DNA from: Bradyrhizobium cajani
GTDB lineage: Bacteria > Pseudomonadota > Alphaproteobacteria > Rhizobiales > Xanthobacteraceae
Assembly (NCBI RefSeq): GCF_009759665.1
Contig: NZ_WQNE01000035.1
Location: forward strand, 21,263-85,262
Direction of reading: 5' to 3'
Length of the DNA stretch: 64,000 nt
Below, piece after piece: positions 35,282-43,452 of the stretch. The notes below the pieces were generated by a model. That model was not told the origin of the DNA. It did not search any database and saw only the letters and a list, made by a program, of their open reading frames with translations. A program made the position numbers and the translations under genes. The stretch's first letter is position 1, and each line of letters begins with the position of its first letter.

Positions 35282-35959
35282 TTAGGCCGCGTTGTGCAGG
35301 CGCGGGGTGACGAGGCCGGGCGCGGTGACACCGCGCAACGACTTCGCCAGCGCCAGCACCGCGAGATCGGCCAGCGGCTCGATCACGATGACCAGCGCAT
35401 AGGAGGCCGCAAACGTCGCGATGTTGGCGAGATTGCTCATGGCAAAGCCGGAGCCATAGAGCGCCCAGAACGCCACCCAGGCGATGACGCCGGCCTGATA
35501 CGTGGTCGAAAGCGCCAGCGCCTGGCGATACTGCAAATCGACATAGGCGGTGGCGCGCGGAATGATCCGGGTGGCGATCGCCTGGATCGCGAACAGCGGC
35601 ACCAGCAACGTGGTGACGTTCATGCCGTATTGCGGCAGGTCGGCCGGCTCGAACAACACACCCTGGAGCAGCAGGCCGAACGCGAGGCCGAAGGCCGCGG
35701 GCGCGGCGCCGAACAGCAGGAACAGCGTCGAGCCGAGGATGAAGTGCACCTCGGAGACGCCGACCGGGAAGTGCGGCAGGATCTCGAAGAAGGTGAACAC
35801 GAGGCCCGTGGTGGCGAGCGTCCGCGCCGCGAACGAGCCGATGCCCTGCTCGCGCACGGTCTCGACCGCGAGCTTGAGCGCGACGCCGCCTGCGGCGATG
35901 CCGGTTGCGTAACTCAACACGAGCTTGGCGCCCGTCACCACTCCTGGTTCGATATGCAT
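35282..35959 (-). CDS. Solitary CbiM-family cobalt permease component
   Basis: The 225-residue membrane protein begins MHIEPGVVTGAKLVLSYATG, close to the MHIxEG start of CbiM, whose N-terminal residues bind the metal ion. It has about six hydrophobic segments with HFPVGVSEVHFILGSTLFLL in the middle. CbiM is the substrate-capture unit of energy-coupling-factor cobalt importers. The usual partners CbiN, CbiQ and CbiO are absent nearby. It is the first gene after riboswitch 2 and is followed by cobF and cobT. A ribosome site AAGGATC precedes the ATG at 35959. Import of Co(II) for corrin synthesis is the likely role. Confidence 0.85.
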   Translation of the reverse strand: MHIEPGVVTGAKLVLSYATGIAAGGVALKLAVETVREQGIGSFAARTLATTGLVFTFFEILPHFPVGVSEVHFILGSTLFLLFGAAPAAFGLAFGLLLQGVLFEPADLPQYGMNVTTLLVPLFAIQAIATRIIPRATAYVDLQYRQALALSTTYQAGVIAWVAFWALYGSGFAMSNLANIATFAASYALVIVIEPLADLAVLALAKSLRGVTAPGLVTPRLHNAA

Positions 35960-36011
35960 GGCTCAGATCCTTCCTGCCGTCACACCCGACGGCCTTGGCG
36001 TCAAAACGTGC

Positions 36012-36206
36012 AGGGCCGGTCTCCTGGCTCGCGGCTCACTGGGGTTCTCCGGCCTTCCCGGGTCTTGCGACCCAGTGGCTGATCGGAGCCCCTCACCGCT
36101 TACAGTCGCGGGGGCGGCTGGGGTTTTGAGCGCCGCAACTGGGTCCGCCCATCCCCATTCCCGATTATGCTCCGGCGCTTTGCGCCGCGTCGAGCACCAT
36201 GCCCCT
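36012..36206 (-). promoter_or_regulatory. Cobalamin riboswitch 2, controls cbiM-cobF-cobT
   Basis: On the minus strand the element runs from a GGGGC P1 strand (36205-36201) through TGCTC/GAGCA with an inserted GGCGC-AAA-GCGCC hairpin, CGGGAATGGGGATGGG, the GCCGCCCCCGCGACTGTAAG box followed by CGG (about 36118-36097), CAGCCACTGGGTC, CCCGGGAAGGCC and GCCAGGAGACCGG to the closing GCCC (36016-36013). It ends about 50 bases before cbiM. The cobA stop is only 56 bases upstream, so its promoter must lie in the end of cobA, or it acts on read-through transcripts. Confidence 0.94.
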
Positions 36207-36261
36207 CCTGTGTGCCCCTTTCGCCAGCCGGGCGTCAAGGGGCGAAGGGCGACCGGCGCAA

Positions 36262-36993
36262 TCATGACGGATAATCCCCCGCCAGTGCACCGAACAGGAT
36301 CACGGCGGCCGTCGAGGCCGCGCCGCCCCGCGCAAGCTGCTCGGCAAGCTCGGCAATCGTGGTGCGGACCAGCCGTTCGTCGGGACGCCCGAGGGATTCG
36401 GCAAACAGCGCCGGAGTGTTCGGCGCGAGGCCATGCGCGATCAATTTTGCGGCAAGCGCCGGAAAGGTGCGGCGGCCCATATAGACCACGGTCGTCGCCT
36501 CCGGATCGGCCAGCGCCGCCCAGTTCAGGTTTTGCGGCAGTTCGCCGCTGACATCGGCCCCGGTGACGAACTGCACCCTCCGTGAGGTGTGGCGCCGGGT
36601 CAGGGGAATGCCCGCCTGCGCGGCGGCAACGCAAGCCGAGGTGACGCCGGGAACGATCTCGTAGCCGATGCCGGCCTCGCGCAGCGTCTCGAGCTCCTCC
36701 TCGAGGCGGCCGAATATGCCGGCATCACCGGACTTCAGCCGCACCACGCGCGCGCCGGTTGCGGCGTAGTCGACCAGCAGGCGATTGACGTGATGCTGCT
36801 TGGTCGAGGGCCGTCCTGCCCGCTTCCCGACCGCGACGAGATTGGCGCCGGGCCGGGCGAGATCGAGGATCGCGCCGGCGGCGAGGTCGTCGTAGAGCAC
36901 GACATCGGCCTCGCGCAGCCGCGCGGCGCCCTTGAGCGTGAGAAGCTCGGGGTCGCCGGGTCCGGCGGAGAGGAAAGTGACGAAACCGCTCAC
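36262..36993 (-). CDS. cobA: Uroporphyrinogen-III C-methyltransferase
   Basis: A 243-residue SAM-dependent methyltransferase with FLSAGPGDPELLTLKGA at the N-terminus, YDDLAAGAILDLARP and VGKRAGRPSTKQHHVN next, and VRLKSGDAGIFGR and EIVPGVTSACVAAA after. It lacks the siroheme-synthase dehydrogenase and ferrochelatase domain, so it is the CobA type dedicated to converting uroporphyrinogen III to precorrin-2. Its ATG overlaps the stop of cobB by four bases. It closes the cobL-cobE-cobM-cobB-cobA run. Confidence 0.95.
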   Translation of the reverse strand: MSGFVTFLSAGPGDPELLTLKGAARLREADVVLYDDLAAGAILDLARPGANLVAVGKRAGRPSTKQHHVNRLLVDYAATGARVVRLKSGDAGIFGRLEEELETLREAGIGYEIVPGVTSACVAAAQAGIPLTRRHTSRRVQFVTGADVSGELPQNLNWAALADPEATTVVYMGRRTFPALAAKLIAHGLAPNTPALFAESLGRPDERLVRTTIAELAEQLARGGAASTAAVILFGALAGDYPS

Positions 36994-38300
36994 CGGTCCT
37001 CCGCGATCAGATGGAAGAACGTGCCGGTGGCGTGTCCCCGCCGCGAGCCGGTCTCGGCGATGACGGCGCCCGTTGCATCGTGCACGACCGCCAGCGGCGT
37101 ATCGGGCTGGGCGAGGATCGTCGAATAGTGGAACTCGTGACCGCGCAACCGTGCGCCAACCCGATGTCCCGGCATCGGGGCTGCGAGCTCTGCGAGACGA
37201 TAGCCCAGATGCATGCGGCGCTTGGCAAAGCTCGTCTCCAGTCCGAGCAGGCCCGCCATCTCATGGCGGACGCCGTCGGCGTCGGTCAATGCGGTCCCCA
37301 GAACCATATACCCCCCGCATTCGCCATGCACGGGGCGCGTGTCGGCGAAGGCACGCAGGCCGCTGCGAAGGCGCGCATTGGCCGCGATCTTGCCGGCATG
37401 AAGCTCGGGATAGCCGCCGGGCAACCAGCAGACATCGGCGCTTGCGTCGGGCGCTTCATCGGCAAGCGGCGAGAACGGCAAGATCTCGGCGCCCGCCGCG
37501 CGCCAGGCTTCCAGCATATGCGGATAGACGAAGGAGAATGCCGCATCGCGGGCCAGCGCGATGCGCTGGCCGGGTGGCGTCACGTCCAGGCCATTCGCCG
37601 CAGCTTGCGGCGACCAGCCGGCTGCCGATCGCAGTACCGCATCGAGATCGACGTGCTCTGCGACGAAGCGCGCGGCCTCGTCGATCAGCTTGCCGATCTC
37701 CGCCTGCTCCTCGGCCTGCACGAGGCCGAGATGCCGTTTCGGAAGGCTGATCTCGGCGTGGCGCGGCAGCGCGCCGAACACGGCAATGCCGGCATCGCTC
37801 AGCGCGCGCCGCACGAGATCTTCGTGGCGCGGGCTGGCGACACGATTGAGCACAACGCCGGCAAGGCGCACGCCGGGGCGGTAGTCGCGAAGGCCAGCCG
37901 CGATCGCTGCCGCGGTCTGCGCCTGTCCCGACGGATCGATCACCAGCACCACCGGCCAGCCCAGCATCTGCGCAATGTCGGCAGTGGCGCCGGTGCCGGA
38001 GACACCGCGCGCGGCGACACCGTCGAACAGACCCATCGAGCCCTCGGCAAGCACGACATCGGCGTCCGCTCCGCGGCTGACGAGATGCATGATCGCCGCG
38101 CCATCCATCGCCCAGCTATCGACGTTGACGGAAGAGCGTCCCGTCGCGGCGGCATGGAAGGCGGGATCGATATAGTCGGGCCCGCTCTTGAAGCACTGCA
38201 CGTTCAGGCCGCGATTGCGCCACGCGCGCGCGAGCGCCAGCGTCAGCGTGGTCTTGCCGACACCGGAGGCAGGCGCTGAGATGACAAGGCCAGCCGCCAT
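36990..38300 (-). CDS. cobB: Hydrogenobyrinic/cobyrinic acid a,c-diamide synthase
   Basis: GGAGG seven bases before ATG 38300 fixes the start, giving 436 residues. The N-terminal P-loop-like domain has VISAPASGVGKTTLTLALAR and FKSGPDYIDPAFH. The C-terminal class I glutamine amidotransferase domain has its nucleophile cysteine in VHGECGGYMVLGTAL and the late GHEFHYS. It amidates the a and c side chains of hydrogenobyrinic acid with glutamine and ATP. Its start overlaps the cobM stop as TGATG, and its stop overlaps the cobA start. Confidence 0.95.
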   Translation of the reverse strand: MAAGLVISAPASGVGKTTLTLALARAWRNRGLNVQCFKSGPDYIDPAFHAAATGRSSVNVDSWAMDGAAIMHLVSRGADADVVLAEGSMGLFDGVAARGVSGTGATADIAQMLGWPVVLVIDPSGQAQTAAAIAAGLRDYRPGVRLAGVVLNRVASPRHEDLVRRALSDAGIAVFGALPRHAEISLPKRHLGLVQAEEQAEIGKLIDEAARFVAEHVDLDAVLRSAAGWSPQAAANGLDVTPPGQRIALARDAAFSFVYPHMLEAWRAAGAEILPFSPLADEAPDASADVCWLPGGYPELHAGKIAANARLRSGLRAFADTRPVHGECGGYMVLGTALTDADGVRHEMAGLLGLETSFAKRRMHLGYRLAELAAPMPGHRVGARLRGHEFHYSTILAQPDTPLAVVHDATGAVIAETGSRRGHATGTFFHLIAEDR

Positions 38301-39082
38301 CACGATGCCTCCGGAAAGCGCGGCTCGGCGCCGACGGGGCGATAGCGGCGGTCGTAATCGGCGGCATAGAGACGGCTCTCGTCGAAGTCCGCAGCGCCAA
38401 GCGTCTTGCCGACCAGGATCAGCGCGGTGCGCTCCATCTCGCTGCCGACGGCGGCATCGAGCGTTGCAAGCGTGGCACGGACGATGCGCTGGTCCGGCCA
38501 GCTCGCGCGCCAGACGATCGCGACCGGGCAGTCCGCGCCATAATGCGGCGTGAGCTCGGCGATGACGTTGTCGAGCAGATGGATCGACAGATGGATCGCG
38601 AGCACCGCGCCGGTGGCAGCGAATGCCGCGAGCTTCTCGCCTTCGGGCATGGCGCTGGCGCGGCCCGGCGTGCGTGTCAGCACCACGGTCTGGGCAAGGC
38701 CGGGCAGCGTCAGCTCGGCCTCCAGCGCAGCCGCAGCGGCCGAGAAGGACGGAACGCCGGGCGTCACGGTGTAGGGAATGCCGAGCGCGCGCAGGCGGCG
38801 GAGCTGCTCGCCCATCGCCGACCAGATCGAGAGATCGCCGGAATGCAGCCGCGCGACGTCCTTGCCGCCTGCGTGCGCGGCGGCGATCTCCGCGATGATC
38901 TCGTCGAGCGACAGCGGCGCGGTGTTGACGATCCGTGCGCCCGGCGGGCAATGCGCGAGCACGCCTTCGGGCACCAGCGAGCCGGCATAGAGGCAGACCG
39001 GACAGGCGGCGATCAGGTCGCGGCCGCGCAATGTCAGCAGGTCGGCAGCGCCCGGCCCGGCGCCGATGAAATGCACCGTCAT
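38300..39082 (-). CDS. cobM: Precorrin-4 C11-methyltransferase
   Basis: ATG 39082 overlaps the end of cobE by four bases, giving 260 residues. It starts MTVHFIGAGPGAADLLTLRG and has CLYAGSLVPEGVLAHCP, LHSGDLSIWSAMGEQLRRL and VTPGVPSFSAAAAALEAELT, all typical of CobM/CbiF. It methylates C-11 of precorrin-4 to give precorrin-5, the substrate of CobF. Translational coupling to cobE and cobB by short overlaps is clear. Confidence 0.95.
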   Translation of the reverse strand: MTVHFIGAGPGAADLLTLRGRDLIAACPVCLYAGSLVPEGVLAHCPPGARIVNTAPLSLDEIIAEIAAAHAGGKDVARLHSGDLSIWSAMGEQLRRLRALGIPYTVTPGVPSFSAAAAALEAELTLPGLAQTVVLTRTPGRASAMPEGEKLAAFAATGAVLAIHLSIHLLDNVIAELTPHYGADCPVAIVWRASWPDQRIVRATLATLDAAVGSEMERTALILVGKTLGAADFDESRLYAADYDRRYRPVGAEPRFPEAS

Positions 39083-39447
39083 CCGCCGTCTCCTTCCGCA
39101 ATCGCCGCGGTCGCGGTGCGGTCCTGCGAGATTGCCCGCGTCGCAATCAGCCGCGCGCGGGGGCCGGCCGCTGCGAGTGCGGCAGCCTCTGCAAGCGATC
39201 CAGCTCCGAACTTTTCCATGACGAGCTTCGACTGCGTCGGCGTATCGATGCCGGCCAGCATGTCGGCCGGAACAGCCCTGATCGGCACGCCGCATTCGCA
39301 CGCGAGTTGCTTCAGTGCCTCCGCATCGGCCTTGTCGCTGACGGTTGCCACCGCTGCGAGGCCTTCAGCGCCGCCGGCCGCCAGCAGCGCTTCGCGCAGC
39401 GAGGCCAGCGTGACATCCTTTTTGAATCCGAGCCCGGCGACCTTCAT
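39079..39447 (-). CDS. cobE: Cobalamin biosynthesis protein CobE (CbiG C-terminal-like)
   Basis: ATG 39447 is chosen over an ATG five codons earlier because GGAG precedes it and because it overlaps the cobL stop as ATGA. The 122-residue protein begins MKVAGLGFKKDVTLASLREA and contains LAAVATVSDKADAEALKQLA, matching the C-terminal domain of CbiG and CobE. In the aerobic pathway CobE has no fully settled catalytic role; it binds late precorrins and may help channel them. It sits between cobL and cobM. Confidence 0.88.
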   Translation of the reverse strand: MKVAGLGFKKDVTLASLREALLAAGGAEGLAAVATVSDKADAEALKQLACECGVPIRAVPADMLAGIDTPTQSKLVMEKFGAGSLAEAAALAAAGPRARLIATRAISQDRTATAAIAEGDGG

Positions 39448-40637
39448 CGGACCGTACTCCATTGCACCACCGGCCGCGCGGCCTCCCAGGACCGGTAGCG
39501 GCCAAGGGGAGCGGCATGCGCGATCTCCACCCGCATCAGCTCGCCGCCGTGGCGCTGGTGCAGCTCGCCGAGCAGCGCTTCCGTCTCCAGCGTCACGGCA
39601 TGCGCGACAAGCCGCGTGCCGGGCGGAAGCCGCGACCAGATTGCATCGAACATCGCGAGGTCGAGGCCACCGCCGATGAAGACGGCATCGGGCGCTTCCA
39701 GTGCAGCGAGAGCGTCGGGCACTTTCCCCGTAACGACAGTGATTCGATGCGCCAGTCCGAACGCGGCAGCATTGCTGCGGACGTTGCCGGCCCGATCATC
39801 GCGTGCCTCGATCGCAATCGCCGTCCCGCCGCACAGTGCCCACTCGACCGAGATCGAACCCGAGCCCGCGCCGATGTCCCACAGCCGTTCACCGGGACGC
39901 GGCGCCAGCGCCGACAGCGCGAGCGCGCGCACCGGCCGCTTGGTGATCTGGCCGTCATGGACGAAGAGAGCGTCCGATAGTCCCGAGCTGCGGGGAATAC
40001 CCTGTGCGCCTGTCGCCTCAACAGCCACCGCGACCAGGTTTCCCGCAAGATCGCCGGCAAAGCCGTCCGCGCGATACGCTTTGATGCTTTCCCGCGGCCC
40101 GCCGAGCGCGGCAAGCGTCCAGAACGCCGAAGCGCCCCATCCGCGCGCGGTCAGCCATTTTGCGAGATCACCGGCCGCCCTCTCGTCGCGCACGAGGCAA
40201 ATGATGCGCCTGCCTCGCGCCAGATGCGGCACGAGGCGCTCGAACGGCGCGGCATGGAGACCAACACAGGCAATTGCTTCGAGGCGCCAGCCCAAGCGCG
40301 CGGCAACGAGCGAGAAGGTCGAGGGCGCCGAATGCGCAATCCATTCGCCCGCATCGAGCCTTTCGGCAAGGCTTGCGCCGGCGCCATGCCAGAAGGGATC
40401 ACCGGAGGCGAGCACGGCGGTCGGTCGGCCGCGACAGCTCAGCACGATGCCCGCGTCGAACGGCACCGGCCATGGACGGCCGCGGCTGCCGACATCCGCG
40501 AGCGCAAGATGACGTTCGCCGCCGAACACGGTTTCTGCCTTGGCGAGCGCCTTTCGACTTGCCTCGGACAGTCCGGCAAGGCCATCTTCGCCGATACCGA
40601 TGATGGTCAGCCAGGGATCAGCCAAGGAATCAGCCAT
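39444..40637 (-). CDS. cobL: Precorrin-6Y C5,15-methyltransferase (decarboxylating)
   Basis: ATG 40637 gives 397 residues with GAGGG about nine bases upstream. The N-terminal CobL/CbiE-type methyltransferase domain starts DPWLTIIGIGEDGLAGLSEA and the C-terminal CbiT-type domain starts near GQITKRPVRALALSALAP and has the SAM loop LWDIGAGSGSISVEWAL. The fused protein methylates C-5 and C-15 and decarboxylates the C-12 acetate side chain to give precorrin-8x. Its start codon shares the sequence CATG with the start codon of the divergent cobK, so each gene's ribosome site lies inside the other. Confidence 0.93.
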   Translation of the reverse strand: MADSLADPWLTIIGIGEDGLAGLSEASRKALAKAETVFGGERHLALADVGSRGRPWPVPFDAGIVLSCRGRPTAVLASGDPFWHGAGASLAERLDAGEWIAHSAPSTFSLVAARLGWRLEAIACVGLHAAPFERLVPHLARGRRIICLVRDERAAGDLAKWLTARGWGASAFWTLAALGGPRESIKAYRADGFAGDLAGNLVAVAVEATGAQGIPRSSGLSDALFVHDGQITKRPVRALALSALAPRPGERLWDIGAGSGSISVEWALCGGTAIAIEARDDRAGNVRSNAAAFGLAHRITVVTGKVPDALAALEAPDAVFIGGGLDLAMFDAIWSRLPPGTRLVAHAVTLETEALLGELHQRHGGELMRVEIAHAAPLGRYRSWEAARPVVQWSTVR

Positions 40638-41382
40638 GACGCGCGCCCTCATTCTGGGCGGAACTGCCGATGCGAGCCTGCTCGCCGCGGAGATCGCGCG
40701 CGCGCGCATCGATGCCGTGTATTCCTATGGCGGCCGCACCCGCGCGCCGGCCGACCAGCCGCTGCCAACCCGCATCGGCGGCTTCGGCGGCGTGAGCGGG
40801 CTTGCCGACTACATTCGCCGCGACGGCATCACGCATGTGATCGACGCAACGCATCCCTTCGCCGCCGAGATGAGCCGTAACGCGATTGAGGCGTGCATGC
40901 AGACCGGCACGCCGCTGATCGCGCTCGAGCGCGTGCCCTGGGCCAAAATGCCCGGCGACAACTGGATCGAGGTCGCCGATGTCAACGCGGCGGTCGCCGC
41001 GCTGCCGGAGGCGCCGGCAAACGTGTTCCTCGCCATCGGCCGCCAGCACATCGCGCCATTCGCGATGAAGCCGCAGCATACCTACACGCTGCGGTTCGTC
41101 GATCCGCCCGAAGCGCCCCTGCCCTTCGCCGCCGATGTCATCGTGTCGCGCGGACCATTCACGCTTGATGACGAGCTGGAGATGATGCGCACGCGCGGCA
41201 TCGCATGGATCGTCGCCCGCAACTCCGGCGGCGACGGCGCGCGCGCCAAGATCGACGCAGCCCGCACGCGCGGCCTGCCCGTGATCATGATCTCGCGACC
41301 ACAATTGCCCGAACGGTTGCGAGTCGAGAGCGTTGCCGAGATCATGCAGTGGCTCGGTCATCGCACCTGCCTCGGCGCATAG
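40636..41382 (+). CDS. cobK: Precorrin-6A reductase
   Basis: AAGGA eight bases before ATG 40636 sets the start, giving 248 residues. It begins MTRALILGGTADASLLAAEI and shows CobK features such as YSYGGRTRAPADQPLPTRIG, THVIDATHPFAAEMSRNAI, and VSRGPFTLDDELEMM. It reduces precorrin-6A to precorrin-6B with NADPH. It is the only gene on the plus strand between cobA and the DUF1636 gene. Its start overlaps that of cobL and its last 25 bases overlap the end of cobJ, so a minus-strand transcript running from cobJ into cobL would be antisense to all of cobK. Confidence 0.94.
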   Translation: MTRALILGGTADASLLAAEIARARIDAVYSYGGRTRAPADQPLPTRIGGFGGVSGLADYIRRDGITHVIDATHPFAAEMSRNAIEACMQTGTPLIALERVPWAKMPGDNWIEVADVNAAVAALPEAPANVFLAIGRQHIAPFAMKPQHTYTLRFVDPPEAPLPFAADVIVSRGPFTLDDELEMMRTRGIAWIVARNSGGDGARAKIDAARTRGLPVIMISRPQLPERLRVESVAEIMQWLGHRTCLGA

Positions 41383-42092
41383 ACCCATCGGCCGACACGG
41401 CGCGTCTGCGAATTTCCGACAATCACCAGCGTGCGCATGTCGGCCATCTCGGGCCGGGCCTCGTTCAATGTGACGGTCTCGATCTTCTCGTCGGCCGCGC
41501 TGATCGCGCGCGCGAAGATCACGAGGCGCTCTCCGCAACCAGAGTTCCGCAGCACCGCAAGCGCGCGGCCAAATCCTTCCGGCCGGCTCACTGAGCGCGG
41601 ATTGTACATCGCGATGGCAAAATCAGCTTCCGCCGCGAGCCGAAGGCGCTTCTCGATCACCGCCCAGGGCTTGAGATTGTCCGAGAGATTGATCGCGCAA
41701 AAATCATGGCCAAGCGGCGCGCCGGCGCGCGCGGCTGCCGCGAGCATCGCGGTGATGCCCGGCAGCACGCGGATCGGAAGCGCCTGCCATTGCGGCGCCT
41801 GTTCGAGCGCCTCGAACACGGCGGAGGCCATCGCGAAGACGCCGGGATCGCCGGAGGACACGACAACGACCTGCCCGCCTTCGGCCGCAAGCCGCAGAGC
41901 CTCGCTCGCACGCTGCAACTCTTCGCGGTTGTCCGATGGATGCAAGGTGAGCCCCGGTCGCGGCGGCACGCGCGCGACATAGGGCGCGTAGCCCAGAATG
42001 TCGGTCGCCGCCGCGAGCGCGGCGGAAACCTCGGGCGTCACCAGCGCGTCACTGCCGGGACCAAGGCCCGCGATGGTCAGCGCGCCCGTCAT
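41358..42092 (-). CDS. cobJ: Precorrin-3B C17-methyltransferase
   Basis: ATG 42092 overlaps the cobI stop by four bases and gives 244 residues. It starts LTIAGLGPGSDALVTPEVSA after a short leader and continues with DILGYAPYVARV, VVVSSGDPGVFAMASAVFEA, FCAINLSDNLKPWAVIEKRL and MYNPRSVSRPEGFG, the last two being diagnostic of CobJ/CbiH. It methylates C-17 and drives ring contraction, forming precorrin-4. Its end overlaps that of convergent cobK by 25 bases. Confidence 0.95.
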   Translation of the reverse strand: MTGALTIAGLGPGSDALVTPEVSAALAAATDILGYAPYVARVPPRPGLTLHPSDNREELQRASEALRLAAEGGQVVVVSSGDPGVFAMASAVFEALEQAPQWQALPIRVLPGITAMLAAAARAGAPLGHDFCAINLSDNLKPWAVIEKRLRLAAEADFAIAMYNPRSVSRPEGFGRALAVLRNSGCGERLVIFARAISAADEKIETVTLNEARPEMADMRTLVIVGNSQTRRVGRWVYAPRQVR

Positions 42093-42820
42093 TCGGCGGC
42101 GTCCAGATGCCGGCCCTTGCCATGCACGAGCACGATCGCGAAGTAAGGACAATCGGCGGCATCGACTTCGGCGAGCCGCACCACGCGCTCGCCCGGCATG
42201 GTGCCGCGCTCGACCAGCCAGGCATCGTCCAGCCGGCCGGCGGACGCGAGCGCGCGGCGCACCTTTGCGAGATTACGCCCGGTCTTCATGATGACGAGCG
42301 CATCGGAATCGCGCATGCGCCGTTCGAGCTGATCTTCGGCCAGCGTCCCCATCAACACCGTCGTCACGTCGTCGCCCAGCGCGATCGGCTGGCCCACGCC
42401 ATTCCAGCAGCCGACCATGCCGGGAATGCCCGCGATCACCTCGATCTCGACGCGGCCTTGCAGGCGCGCGTGCAGATGCATGAAGGAGCCGTAAAAGTAA
42501 GGATCGCCCTCGCAGAGCACGACCACATCCACCGCGCGCGCCAGCCGCGCCAGGCGCTCGGCCCATTCGTCGTAGAAGCCGGCGAGCAGGTTGATATAGT
42601 CCGGGCTGTCGAAAGCGATCTCCGTGGTGACCGGATATTCCATCGGATATTCGGTGACGTCGGCAGCGAGCATGCCCTCGACGATGCGCCGCGCCTGGCC
42701 CGGCCGGCCCTGCTTGCGGAAATAGGCGACGTGCCTGGCGCCGCGCACCGCGCGATCGGCGCGCACGCTCATCAAATCGGGATCCCCGGGGCCAAGACCG
42801 CAGCAGATGATGCGTCCCAT
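42089..42820 (-). CDS. cobI: Precorrin-2 C20-methyltransferase
   Basis: The 243-residue protein starts MGRIICCGLGPGDPDLMSVR and has YFRKQGRPGQARRIVEGML, VVVLCEGDPYFYGSFMHLHA and EVIAGIPGMVGCWNGVGQPI. These are standard CobI/CbiL motifs, with the glycine-rich SAM-binding loops. It methylates C-20 of precorrin-2 to give precorrin-3A. It begins two bases after cobH and overlaps cobJ. Confidence 0.95.
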   Translation of the reverse strand: MGRIICCGLGPGDPDLMSVRADRAVRGARHVAYFRKQGRPGQARRIVEGMLAADVTEYPMEYPVTTEIAFDSPDYINLLAGFYDEWAERLARLARAVDVVVLCEGDPYFYGSFMHLHARLQGRVEIEVIAGIPGMVGCWNGVGQPIALGDDVTTVLMGTLAEDQLERRMRDSDALVIMKTGRNLAKVRRALASAGRLDDAWLVERGTMPGERVVRLAEVDAADCPYFAIVLVHGKGRHLDAAE

Positions 42821-42822
42821 GG

Positions 42823-43452
42823 CTATTCGCTCCGGCTCGCGAGCGCGTTCACGGCGGCAACCGTGATCGCGGACCCGCCGAGGCGCCCCTGAACCGTCAG
42901 CGCCGGCACCGGCGGATCAGCCATCAGCGCCGCCTTGGATTCGGCCGCGCCGACGAAGCCGACGGGACAGCCGATGATGGCCGCGGGCCGCGGACAGTCG
43001 CGATCCTCCAGCATGTTGAGAAGATGAAATAGCGCGGTCGGCGCGTTGCCGATCGCGACGATCGCGCCACCCAGATGTGGTCGCCACAGCTCCAGCGCCG
43101 CGGCCGAGCGCGTGTTGCGCATGGACTGTGCCAGTGCAGGAACGGCCTCGTCGCCGAGCGTGCAGATCACGGCGTTGGCCGCGGGCAGTCTCGCGCGCGT
43201 GATTCCTTCCGAGACCATCCGCGCATCGCACAAAATCGGCGCGCCCTTCTGCAAGGCTGCGCGCGCGACGGTCGCCATGCCGGGCGTGAAGCGGATATGC
43301 GCCTCAAGGCCCACCATGCCCGCGGCGTGGATCATCCGCACCACCACCGGTTCTTCGTCCGGCGTGAAGCGCGCAAGATCGGCCTCGGCCCGGATGGTCG
43401 CGAAGGATTGCCGGTAGATCGCCGCGCCATCGGTCTCGTAAGTGTGCGGCAT
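42823..43452 (-). CDS. cobH: Precorrin-8X methylmutase
   Basis: ATG 43452 overlaps the cobG stop as TGATG, giving 209 residues. It has YRQSFATIRAEADLARF with the nearby VVVRMIHAAGMV, where the histidine is the catalytic acid-base residue. It continues with ILCDARMVSEGITRARLPA and AIIGCPVGFVGAAESKAALM. It moves the methyl group from C-11 to C-12, making hydrogenobyrinic acid. Longer open frame upstream lies inside cobG and is not coding for this protein. Confidence 0.96.
   Translation of the reverse strand: MPHTYETDGAAIYRQSFATIRAEADLARFTPDEEPVVVRMIHAAGMVGLEAHIRFTPGMATVARAALQKGAPILCDARMVSEGITRARLPAANAVICTLGDEAVPALAQSMRNTRSAAALELWRPHLGGAIVAIGNAPTALFHLLNMLEDRDCPRPAAIIGCPVGFVGAAESKAALMADPPVPALTVQGRLGGSAITVAAVNALASRSE

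Noticed and set aside
40636..41382. Inverted cobK as an assembly error
   Set aside because: Both neighbours are intact and overlap cobK with precise, working start and stop codons, which a misassembly would not be expected to produce.
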